Shown: piece after piece, positions 8,880-15,338 of the stretch
How the letters are laid out: the number at the start of each line of letters is the position of its first letter
Position numbering within the stretch: position 1 is the first letter of the stretch
Source: a virus
Reading direction: 5' to 3' (one strand)
Length of the DNA stretch: 27,937 nt
Virus record (IMG/VR): IMGVR_UViG_3300024520_006615
Location: 1 to 27,937 of that record
Notes under the pieces: model-generated
Seen by the model: only the letters and a program-made list of their open reading frames with translations
Told to the model about the DNA's origin: nothing
Database searches by the model: none
Program-made: the position numbers and the translations under genes

Positions 8880-9449
8880 ATGACTACTTATGGAACTAGA
8901 GCAACAGCGGTACGCGGGGCAGTAAGGAAACTAAAGGTCTCCAAAGACGTAGCACTTAAGGCGATAACTTTATCAGAAGACGGAGATGGCCGCTGGAGCT
9001 GGGCAGTTAAGGCTGTTCTTCCTTCGGCGGCTGAGCTGGTCGAGACTGAGGAATTGGCCCTACCCGTAGTTTCTAAACCTAACCCTTCTTTATTCGCTGC
9101 AGAAGAAGCTGAGCCCAGCGTTGTTAAGACAATCGTGGTAGCCCCTGCTGACCTACCGCCCGGTGAATATGAAGCAGAGATAGTTAAAATAGAAGTCGCA
9201 CCGATATCGGAGCAAACTATCACTATCGAAGCTAAGCATATAAACGCTAGAAGAATGCATTTTGAGCATTCTTCTACTTGCGAGAATCCTACTCGCTTGG
9301 TTTGGGTAATTGCTGATGAAATGAAAGGCGCCAGGAGAAAGGACGTAATCGCTGCTTGTGTTGATAAAGGTGTAGCGTATAACACAGCCCGAACACAGTA
9401 TCAGTTGTGGTTCACCGCAACTAAGAACAGTAGCCCCGCTATCGAGTAA
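8880..9449 (+). CDS. Shared C-terminal domain protein A (putative DNA-binding)
   Basis: 189 residues; first of three neighbouring genes with the same C-terminal domain. The N-terminus (1-45) is a small basic segment (GTRATAVRGAVRKLKV) ending in GRWSWAV. An acidic, Ala/Val/Pro-rich linker spans about 50-125. The shared domain at about 139-178 reads VWVIADEMKGARRKDVIAAC, then VDKGVAYNTARTQYQLW. Its pattern is W.IAD, a gap, R.dv....., then N.aTA.TQ(Y/F)..W, a helical arrangement resembling a small HTH in which the second half would be the recognition helix. A DNA-binding role is inferred, not demonstrated. It has its own likely promoter and precedes the DNA modification operon. Confidence 0.7.
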   Translation: MTTYGTRATAVRGAVRKLKVSKDVALKAITLSEDGDGRWSWAVKAVLPSAAELVETEELALPVVSKPNPSLFAAEEAEPSVVKTIVVAPADLPPGEYEAEIVKIEVAPISEQTITIEAKHINARRMHFEHSSTCENPTRLVWVIADEMKGARRKDVIAACVDKGVAYNTARTQYQLWFTATKNSSPAIE

Positions 9450-9502
9450 CAGTTCCACCCTTTGTGCTTAATTAATCTAATCTTTTATCTTCGGAGAAAA
9501 AA

Positions 9503-10174
9503 ATGGACAAAATAATCTTAATAAATAATGAAGCTCTTTGCTTTCTTAAGGCTGTAGATTCTGTGGAAAAGGCGATCCTTTGGGCTGACATCCTGGTCCC
9601 TACCTGTGACTACATGGTCACAGACGTCCAGTCTACAAAAACCTTTTCGATCTACACAGATTACGAGTTGAGAAAGCTGTTTTTCAACACGGTAGGGCAG
9701 CACCCTCCTGTTAACACAAAGTACTCTACCCTTTTAAAGGGGGTACTCGACCTAGCAAGCAAGCTTCGGCTTGACGAAACCCCTTTGGAAGATTTAAAGG
9801 GTCGGTTAGAAATTCCCGCTACTGTAGAAGTACCAGTTGACGTTGACCACATTAACGAAACGCTAAACCAGCATGAAGCGGATGAGCCACAGGACTCGCA
9901 TGAAATAGAAGAAGCTGAAGCCGCGAAAAAAGAGAAGCCCAAGACCAAAAAGAAAGCTGCTAAAAAAACGTTGGGTAAACCCAAAGAAGGCACTGCTACA
10001 GCGACCGTTTGGATAATCGCTGATGAGCTAAACAAAGTAGATCCAGGCCTCGGTATTGATTCAAAAGAGTTTAGAAAATGCGTGGTTGATCAATGCGTAG
10101 AGAAGGGCGTAAATAAATCAACAGCATCTACCCAATTTGGGAAATGGAAGAAGCATCTACAAACTATGACCTAA
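9503..10174 (+). CDS. Shared C-terminal domain protein B
   Basis: 223 residues; second member of the trio. The first 100 residues form a globular region unlike the other two members, with several Phe/Leu/Tyr positions and C13 and C34. Then comes an acidic stretch (about 115-140), a Lys/Ala-rich segment (about 143-163, KKEKPKTKKKAAKK) and the shared domain at about 170-218: VWIIADEL, FRKCVVDQCVEKGV, NKSTASTQFGKWKK. The basic segment beside the domain would suit nucleic acid contact. GGAGA lies upstream of the ATG. N-terminal function is unknown. Confidence 0.7.
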   Translation: MDKIILINNEALCFLKAVDSVEKAILWADILVPTCDYMVTDVQSTKTFSIYTDYELRKLFFNTVGQHPPVNTKYSTLLKGVLDLASKLRLDETPLEDLKGRLEIPATVEVPVDVDHINETLNQHEADEPQDSHEIEEAEAAKKEKPKTKKKAAKKTLGKPKEGTATATVWIIADELNKVDPGLGIDSKEFRKCVVDQCVEKGVNKSTASTQFGKWKKHLQTMT

Positions 10175-10187
10175 TTGTTCATATCAA

Positions 10188-10210
10188 GGTGACTACTTTA
10201 CCTAGTCACC
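10188..10210. other. Perfect inverted repeat between the second and third shared-domain genes
   Basis: GGTGACTA (10188-10195) and TAGTCACC (10203-10210) around a 7-base loop, with no T-run after it. It is therefore not a standard terminator. It could be an mRNA stabiliser or an operator for a dimeric regulator, perhaps one of the neighbouring proteins. Confidence 0.55.
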
Positions 10211-10268
10211 CTAATATGGGTGTCAAGATTATACTCGTAAGACAAACTATTAATAGGAAGAATTTATC

Positions 10269-10613
10269 ATGAGCAAAGAAAAAGAAGTAGAAGTAGACGC
10301 GGCTTTGGCTGGAGAAGCCAAAGCTAAGGTAACGAAAAAAACAGCGCCTAAAAAGAAGGCTCCTAAAAAGCAGCCCCTTGTAAGGAAGGTACCGGACCAC
10401 AAAAACGGAGTCACTCGTCCTGGTAAAAATACCAAGACAGGTAGAATCTGGGAAATAGCCGATACTTTATCCAAAAAGATGGCTGAACCAGCACCTCGCA
10501 GAGATGTCCTAGCACAGGCCAAAGACGAGGAAATAAATATGGCTACAGCGGCAACTCAGTATGGACGCTGGAGAAAGTACAACGGGCTAAAGGGGAAGGG
10601 TACAGAAGAATAA
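10269..10613 (+). CDS. Shared C-terminal domain protein C with histone-like Lys-rich tail
   Basis: 114 residues; shortest of the trio. Residues 18-41 are Lys/Ala/Pro-rich (KAKVTKKTAPKKKAPKK), like the tails of histone H1 or bacterial H1-like proteins. The shared domain follows at about 58-104: GRIWEIADTL, RRDVLAQAKDEEI, NMATAATQYGRWRKY. This is the cleanest copy and almost the whole protein. A basic tail plus the domain fits a small abundant DNA-binding protein. A strong terminator follows at 10635, closing this transcription unit. AGGAAG lies before ATG. Nucleoid-like function is a hypothesis. Confidence 0.7.
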   Translation: MSKEKEVEVDAALAGEAKAKVTKKTAPKKKAPKKQPLVRKVPDHKNGVTRPGKNTKTGRIWEIADTLSKKMAEPAPRRDVLAQAKDEEINMATAATQYGRWRKYNGLKGKGTEE

Positions 10614-10634
10614 GCATTTTTCTGTTGCTGAACT

Positions 10635-10665
10635 AAAAGGGGAACTTATGTTCCCCTTTTTTTTA
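10635..10665 (+). terminator. Strong rho-independent terminator before the modification operon
   Basis: AAAAGGGGAAC (10635-10645), loop TTAT and GTTCCCCTTTT (10650-10660) form a perfect 11-bp stem that runs into a long T tract. It isolates the shared-domain genes from the preQ0 operon. Confidence 0.93.
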
Positions 10666-10694
10666 TTCCCTAGCCCTTTGTTTAGTGTTATAAT
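10666..10694 (+). promoter_or_regulatory. Extended -10 promoter of the preQ0 modification/replication operon
   Basis: TGT directly precedes a perfect TATAAT (10689-10694), forming the extended -10 TGnTATAAT. The -35 position (10666-10671, TTCCCT) is weak, as is usual for extended -10 promoters. Transcription would start near 10701 with AGAGGA as ribosome site before ATG 10718. The leader is too short for a preQ1 riboswitch. Confidence 0.75.
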
Positions 10695-10717
10695 CTAACT
10701 AACAAGAGGATAACAAA

Positions 10718-11422
10718 ATGATTAATAACCAACCCCCCGACCAACTCGCCCCTTCCGTAATAACAGCTAGCCTTGAAGTCCACAGCATCTTTGATACTAT
10801 ACAAGGCGAAGGCCCATTCTCTGGAGTTCCTGCTGTTTTCGTTAGATTAGCAGGGTGTAACCTAAGATGCCCGCTTTGTGACACTGACTATACCTCAGTT
10901 AGAGAGGTTATGGAGATAGACACGATTGTAAAAACTGTCGCTGCCTTAGCATTCCCATCTCGCCTAGTGGTAATTACAGGAGGCGAGCCTTTTAGGCAGA
11001 ATATAAGACCCCTAGTCGTAGAGCTTTTGCTTAAACAGTTTAAGGTCCAAATAGAGACAAACGGAACTACAATAGTTGGTGATTATGCCTACCTGCACCG
11101 TAAGGATGTAACCGTAGTCTGTAGCCCAAAAACTGGGACGGTAAACAAAAAGCTGCTCCCCTATATTGACGCTTATAAATACGTCGTAGAAGAAGGTAAC
11201 TGGAGCCCTATAGATGGGCTTCCTTTTACCTCTTTAGGGCATCCCGCAAGCCCTCAGCTCGCTAGACCTCACCAGGGGTTTAAGGGCACCATCTACGTCC
11301 AGCCAATAGATAAGCACGGGCAAGGGCTTAGAACGCTCCAACTGGAAACGGCAAAGAAAATCTGTATGAAATATGGGTACACTTTGTGCCTTCAAATTCA
11401 CAAACTTATAGGTGTAGAATAA
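10718..11422 (+). CDS. queE: 7-carboxy-7-deazaguanine synthase (radical SAM)
   Basis: 234 residues. QueE uses S-adenosylmethionine and a 4Fe-4S cluster to convert 6-carboxy-tetrahydropterin into 7-carboxy-7-deazaguanine (CDG), the ring-contraction step of the preQ0 pathway. The radical-SAM triad CxxxCxxC is present as C47, C51, C54 (GCNLRCPLCDTDYT). It is preceded by the QueE-typical SIFDTIQGEGPFSGVPAVFVRL and followed by the TGGEP motif (87-91), IETNG near 125 and CSPKTG near 145. It is the first gene of the operon, and one base separates its stop from queC. Length and motifs are normal for QueE. Assignment is strong. Confidence 0.95.
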   Translation: MINNQPPDQLAPSVITASLEVHSIFDTIQGEGPFSGVPAVFVRLAGCNLRCPLCDTDYTSVREVMEIDTIVKTVAALAFPSRLVVITGGEPFRQNIRPLVVELLLKQFKVQIETNGTTIVGDYAYLHRKDVTVVCSPKTGTVNKKLLPYIDAYKYVVEEGNWSPIDGLPFTSLGHPASPQLARPHQGFKGTIYVQPIDKHGQGLRTLQLETAKKICMKYGYTLCLQIHKLIGVE

Positions 11423-11423
11423 T

Positions 11424-12107
11424 ATGGACACTGTAAATACAGCATTAGTCGTTCTTTCAGGTGGGCAGGACTCGGTTACCTGTTTAGGTATAGCACTGAA
11501 ACGTTTTGAGAAGGTCTATACGATAGGTTTTTCCTATGGACAGAAGCACAAGATCGAGCTAGAACAGGCAAGAAAAATCTGTGATAGATTGTGCCTACCT
11601 TTCCAGCTCATGGAAATCCCCGCATTAGAGGAGCTCGCAGATAGCGCACTAACGACTGACGGTGACGTTACTAAACCGCATCACAGAAATAGTGCCCTCC
11701 CTGCATCATTTGTCCCAAACAGAAATGCCCTCTTCTTAACCATAGCTCATGCTTATGCTCAGAAAATAGGGGCAGAGTTCATCTACACTGGCGTTTGCCA
11801 AACTGATTACAGCGGGTATCCTGATTGTCGCTTTGATTTTATTAGGCGACTTCAGGTCACTTTAAATATCGGTTATCAGACTAGCATTAAAATCCTAACC
11901 CCACTCATGTACCTAACAAAAGCCGCTACATTTAGCTTAGCCGAGGATGCTGGTGTTCTGGACGTAGTACTAGAATTGAGTCATACCTGCTACAATGGAA
12001 ACAGAGAAGATAGCCATGCCTGGGGCTACGGTTGTGGTGAGTGCCCTGCTTGTGTTCTTAGGGCTAAAGGCTATACAGAGTACTTACAGAAAAAATCTTT
12101 TGATTAA
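11424..12107 (+). CDS. queC: 7-cyano-7-deazaguanine (preQ0) synthase
   Basis: 227 residues. QueC converts CDG and ammonia to preQ0 with ATP, through an amide intermediate. The PP-loop SGGQDS lies at 12-17. The C-terminal zinc site CGECPACVLRAKGY is intact, with another Cys in SHTCYNG ahead of it. The length is that of stand-alone cellular QueC. There is no fused glutamine amidotransferase domain as in the Gat-QueC proteins of archaeosine-making phages, which points to preQ0 rather than deoxyarchaeosine as the product. It is tightly packed after queE. Assignment is strong. Confidence 0.95.
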   Translation: MDTVNTALVVLSGGQDSVTCLGIALKRFEKVYTIGFSYGQKHKIELEQARKICDRLCLPFQLMEIPALEELADSALTTDGDVTKPHHRNSALPASFVPNRNALFLTIAHAYAQKIGAEFIYTGVCQTDYSGYPDCRFDFIRRLQVTLNIGYQTSIKILTPLMYLTKAATFSLAEDAGVLDVVLELSHTCYNGNREDSHAWGYGCGECPACVLRAKGYTEYLQKKSFD

Positions 12108-12143
12108 AGAAAACTTTTTCTAACAAACGATAGGGATAGCACT

Positions 12144-12581
12144 ATGGGCGTTTCAGCAACACGATTCCACCAGATCTCAGCAGGACATAGAGTATGCGGA
12201 CATGAAGGTAAGTGTAAGTATCTCCATGGCCACAATTATGGATTCCATCTCACTTGTGAGCCTACCGAGGGGCTCGATAGTATAGGTAGGGTTATAGACT
12301 TCTCCGTTATCAAGGAACTACTGTGTGAATGGTTAGAAGATAATTGGGATCACCATTTTCTGGTCTGGGAAGAAGACTTGCTTAAATCATTTCTACTCGA
12401 TATAGATCCCACTGTAGTCGTAGTCCCTTTTAACCCAACAGCAGAAAATTTGGCAGGCTATATGGTTAACGTAGTAGGCCCTCAGCAGCTTAGTGGAACC
12501 GGTGTGATGTTGACCAAGGTAATTGTAGACGAAACCGCTAAATGCTCTGCCACATATGAGAGAGAAAATCATGGTAAATAA
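12144..12581 (+). CDS. queD: 6-carboxy-5,6,7,8-tetrahydropterin synthase
   Basis: 145 residues. QueD converts dihydroneopterin triphosphate, the product of FolE, to 6-carboxy-tetrahydropterin. It belongs to the 6-pyruvoyl-tetrahydropterin synthase family. Zinc-ligand histidines appear at H15 and in LHGHNY (H28, H30), with the catalytic Cys just before (C24 in GKCKYLHGH). DFSVIK, DNWDHHFLV, NPTAENLA and a final VDETAKCSATYE complete the family signature. ATAGGGA precedes the ATG after a 36-base gap from queC. The 3' end overlaps the next gene, the enzyme acting just before it in the pathway. Assignment is strong. Confidence 0.94.
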   Translation: MGVSATRFHQISAGHRVCGHEGKCKYLHGHNYGFHLTCEPTEGLDSIGRVIDFSVIKELLCEWLEDNWDHHFLVWEEDLLKSFLLDIDPTVVVVPFNPTAENLAGYMVNVVGPQQLSGTGVMLTKVIVDETAKCSATYERENHGK

Positions 12582-13476
12582 AAAGTACTTGAATCATGCA
12601 GACATAGAAAAGCTATGCTTAGATCTAGGCAGAACATTAGCCGGCCTAGGCTACCTGGACTATACAGCGCCTGGCAGGTGTTACCCGATACCGAGAGGCG
12701 GTATTCCGGCCGCTTACGCACTATCCGGAGAGTTCAATATTGAAATAGTGGACAAGCCAGAGGATGCGGACTTCTTTTTTGACGATATCATAGATTCTGG
12801 CGAAACTATGAAAACCTGGTGTGATAGTTATCCGGAAAAACCTTTTCTTGCACTCATAGATAAGACAGATGGGCTCTGCCCGTACCTAGATTACTGGGTA
12901 GTTTTCCCCTGGGAAGGTTCAGCGGTCGGTGGGATTGAGGATAACATTATAAGACTTCTTCAATTTGTTGGTGAGGACACAGACAGAGGCGGGTTACGCG
13001 AAACGCCTAAACGTGTTGCTAAGGCTTGGCAGCATTGGTGTAAGGGCTACACTGAATCCCCAGAAGACGTTTTAAAGGTATTTGAGGACGGTGCCGAGAA
13101 ATGCGATGAGATGGTTGTAGTCAGGAACATTCCTTTCTACAGCCAGTGCGAGCACCATATGGCACCTTTTTTCGGCACTGCCACAATAGCTTATATCCCT
13201 AATGGCAGGATAGTAGGGCTATCAAAACTCAGTCGTTTACTTGACATATACGCTAGACGCCTACAGGTACAGGAGAGGCTTACTAATCAGGTAGCAGACG
13301 CCTTAACCAGGCACTTAGGAGCGCAAGGTGCGGGAGTTATTCTTGAGGCACGGCACCTTTGTATGGAGTCAAGGGGAATTTGCCAGCAAGGCAGCACAAC
13401 TGTTACCTCAGCACTCCGCGGCGCCATTAGGAATAAGCCTGAGGCAAGGGCCGAGTTTATGGTCTTAGCGAAATGA
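12571..13476 (+). CDS. folE: Fusion: Gpt-like purine phosphoribosyltransferase + GTP cyclohydrolase I
   Basis: About 301 residues from the ATG at 12571, chosen for the GAGAGA upstream; an in-frame ATG at 12556 would add five. Residues about 120-301 are a complete FolE, which turns GTP into dihydroneopterin triphosphate. CEHHMAPFFG carries zinc ligands C193 and H196, the third is C264 in ARHLCMESRG, and GLSKLSRLLD and RLQVQERLT are canonical. Residues 1-118 form a compact type I phosphoribosyltransferase: IPRGGIPAA (40-48), PRPP loop DDIIDSGET (71-79), K98 and DYWVVFPWE with W109. These align with the PRPP loop, purine-contacting Lys and stacking Trp of E. coli Gpt, but the segment before the PRPP loop is much shorter. 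Guanine salvage feeding FolE is my inference. It overlaps queD by 11 bases. Confidence 0.88.
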   Translation: MVNKKYLNHADIEKLCLDLGRTLAGLGYLDYTAPGRCYPIPRGGIPAAYALSGEFNIEIVDKPEDADFFFDDIIDSGETMKTWCDSYPEKPFLALIDKTDGLCPYLDYWVVFPWEGSAVGGIEDNIIRLLQFVGEDTDRGGLRETPKRVAKAWQHWCKGYTESPEDVLKVFEDGAEKCDEMVVVRNIPFYSQCEHHMAPFFGTATIAYIPNGRIVGLSKLSRLLDIYARRLQVQERLTNQVADALTRHLGAQGAGVILEARHLCMESRGICQQGSTTVTSALRGAIRNKPEARAEFMVLAK

Positions 13477-14375
13477 GATTGTTCCTAGCCGGTATTTATA
13501 CGTCCAACTTTGATCTTGAGGGGCGAATTTTTTCTCGCCTCACTGATAAGGAAAAAGAATATCGGCTAGGAGTCGCAAACTACCTAGAATCACACCACTA
13601 CGTTAGTAGAGCTTCTTACGTTAGAAAGATGCGGAGAGACGGAGTAAAGGTTTTTCTCGACTCAGGAGCCTTCTCAGCATTCACTAAGGGTGTGGATGTC
13701 GATATGAAGGGCTACTGCCGCTATATTCAGGAGAACGCAGATATCATAGAGGTTGCTTCAGTTTTGGACAAAATTGGCTCAGACCAAGGGACCTATGAGA
13801 ATCAGGGAGCAATGGAGCGGTTAGGGGTTAACCCCCTCCCGTGCTTTCACTACGGCGAAGATCTTCGCTATCTAGAGTACTACGTAGATAACTATGAGTA
13901 CATAACGCTAGGTGGAATGGTAGGCAAGCCAGTTCCTCAACTTATTCTCTGGTTAGACGACCTTTGGAAAAATTACTTAGCTGATAAGGAAGGGAAACCT
14001 AAGCTTAGGATTCATGGGTTTGGACTTACTTCGCTGCCACTAATGAGACGCTATCCCTGGTACTCCGTTGACTCCTCTACTTGGGTGCAATGGGCAGCGA
14101 ATGGTATGATACTTGTTCCGTCTTTAGGGCAAATAAATATTTCTAATAAGAGCTCAGCCAGGAAGATACCTGGGCAACATATTGACAGTATTCCTGAACC
14201 GCAAAGGGTAGCGGTAGAGGCCGAGATACGGCGGTTTGGTTTTGACCCTGACCGCTTACGTTCGGAGTACATAGCCCGGTGGATTTTTAACATATGGGCT
14301 TTTCCTTACTATATGAAAGATAAGAACGATTATGCCAACGATAGATTTATCCAAAAACAAATAGGACTATTCTAA
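13473..14375 (+). CDS. dpdA: DpdA-like DNA guanine transglycosylase (inserts 7-deazaguanine into DNA)
   Basis: 300 residues with the tRNA-guanine transglycosylase (TIM-barrel) fold in its phage DpdA form, which swaps guanine in DNA for a 7-deazaguanine base. FLDSGAFSAF (61-70) matches the TGT DSGGFQ region with a catalytic Asp (D63). ITLGGMVG (144-151) matches the GGLAVGE base-recognition loop. HGFGLTSLPL (181-190) then YSVDSSTW (197-204) place D200 where the TGT nucleophile lies. The zinc-binding Cys cluster of tRNA-modifying TGT is absent and the protein is shorter, both consistent with DpdA. It overlaps folE by ATGA and directly abuts the clamp gene. The full preQ0 gene set upstream supports the role. 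Target base context cannot be read from sequence. Confidence 0.88.
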   Translation: MRLFLAGIYTSNFDLEGRIFSRLTDKEKEYRLGVANYLESHHYVSRASYVRKMRRDGVKVFLDSGAFSAFTKGVDVDMKGYCRYIQENADIIEVASVLDKIGSDQGTYENQGAMERLGVNPLPCFHYGEDLRYLEYYVDNYEYITLGGMVGKPVPQLILWLDDLWKNYLADKEGKPKLRIHGFGLTSLPLMRRYPWYSVDSSTWVQWAANGMILVPSLGQINISNKSSARKIPGQHIDSIPEPQRVAVEAEIRRFGFDPDRLRSEYIARWIFNIWAFPYYMKDKNDYANDRFIQKQIGLF

Positions 14376-15338
14376 ATGCTCGAGTCACTAAAGTTTGTTC
14401 AAGGCGCAGTAGCCAAGAAAGATTTTGTCCCAACGTTAACCCATTTTAGGATTGAGAACAATATAGTCAAGGGCTACAACGGCAGTTTGGCACTAGCTAG
14501 CCCTATAGACCTAGACGTAACCGCCTCACCCAAAGGGACCACCTTTGCCAAGGCAATAAAGGCATGTAAAGATACAGTCTCTATCACTTTAACATCTACC
14601 CAGCGATTATCAATCAAGTCCGGAAAATTTAAGGCATTTGTAGAATGCACACCTGAGCCATTCCCAGACATAGAACCGGAAGGCCCCATAATCCCTATGG
14701 AACCTGGTTTGATCGCAGTTGTTAAACAGCTCTCCCCATTTATGGGGATAGATGCCTCTAGACCTTGGGCACTAGGTATGTTGTTCAGAGATGGGTCAGT
14801 TTTTGCAACTAACAATATCATAGTTGTAGAGCGCTGGTTGGGGTTCAGCTTTCCCGTAGTAAATATCCCGGCTGCAGCCATTAAAGAACTCATCCGAATA
14901 AACAAGGACCCAATAAGTGTCCAAGTTTGCAGCACTTCAATAACTTTTAACTTTGAGGAAGGGCGATGGCTTAAGTCACAATTGTCCACACTTGAATGGC
15001 CTGATCTTAGTCCGTTGCTAGATCGCAAGTCAAACCAGAAACCATTTGAGGACGGATTTTTTGACGCGGTTGAACACCTCATTCCTTTTATAGATGACCT
15101 TGAGCGTCTTTACTTGCTTGAGAATTTGCTGGCAACCGCAAACTCGCCTGATGAAGGGGCGTCCGTAGAGCTCGATCCAGAGTCCGTAATAAGAACAGAA
15201 TTCGGCGGCTGTTTTAACGCTAAACAGTTGTTCCACCTGAAAGGAAGGGTCGACACAATTGACTTTACCCAATACCCAAACCCTTGTTTATTTTTTGGCG
15301 ATAAGATAAGAGGAGCAATTGTGGGTATCAGAGCCTAA
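14376..15338 (+). CDS. DnaN-like sliding clamp
   Basis: 320 residues, slightly shorter than cellular beta clamps (about 366). The N-terminal domain follows the DnaN plan: LESLKFVQGAVAKKDFVPTLTHFRIENN at the start, NGSLALASPIDLDV where clamps carry the ATDLE strand, IKACKD, then SGKFKAFVECTPEPFPDI, which parallels the clamp strand ending in edFP. The remaining two thirds is more divergent, with alternating hydrophobic strands. It starts immediately after the dpdA stop, and its own stop overlaps the polymerase start (TAATG), as expected for a processivity factor of that polymerase. No clamp-loader gene is visible. Other phage hypothetical proteins cannot be fully excluded. Confidence 0.65.
   Translation: MLESLKFVQGAVAKKDFVPTLTHFRIENNIVKGYNGSLALASPIDLDVTASPKGTTFAKAIKACKDTVSITLTSTQRLSIKSGKFKAFVECTPEPFPDIEPEGPIIPMEPGLIAVVKQLSPFMGIDASRPWALGMLFRDGSVFATNNIIVVERWLGFSFPVVNIPAAAIKELIRINKDPISVQVCSTSITFNFEEGRWLKSQLSTLEWPDLSPLLDRKSNQKPFEDGFFDAVEHLIPFIDDLERLYLLENLLATANSPDEGASVELDPESVIRTEFGGCFNAKQLFHLKGRVDTIDFTQYPNPCLFFGDKIRGAIVGIRA

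Noticed and set aside
8888-9385. Minus-strand 165-codon frame opposite the first shared-domain gene
   Set aside because: No ribosome site or family features; the plus frame has promoter, ribosome site and the shared domain.
10230-10235. TATACT as a -10 element for the third shared-domain gene
   Set aside because: No acceptable -35 at 16-18 bases and no extended -10, so support was too weak to list.
10695-10717. Possible preQ1 riboswitch before queE
   Set aside because: The leader from the predicted start site is under 20 bases and shows no pseudoknot-type stem.
10718-14375. Queuosine tRNA modification rather than DNA modification
   Set aside because: No queA, queG or QueF-type gene is present, and the transglycosylase lacks the zinc Cys cluster of tRNA enzymes while matching phage DpdA features.
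14474-15082. Minus-strand 202-codon frame opposite the clamp-like gene
   Set aside because: No motifs and no ribosome site; the plus-strand gene is packed between dpdA and polA with coupled junctions.
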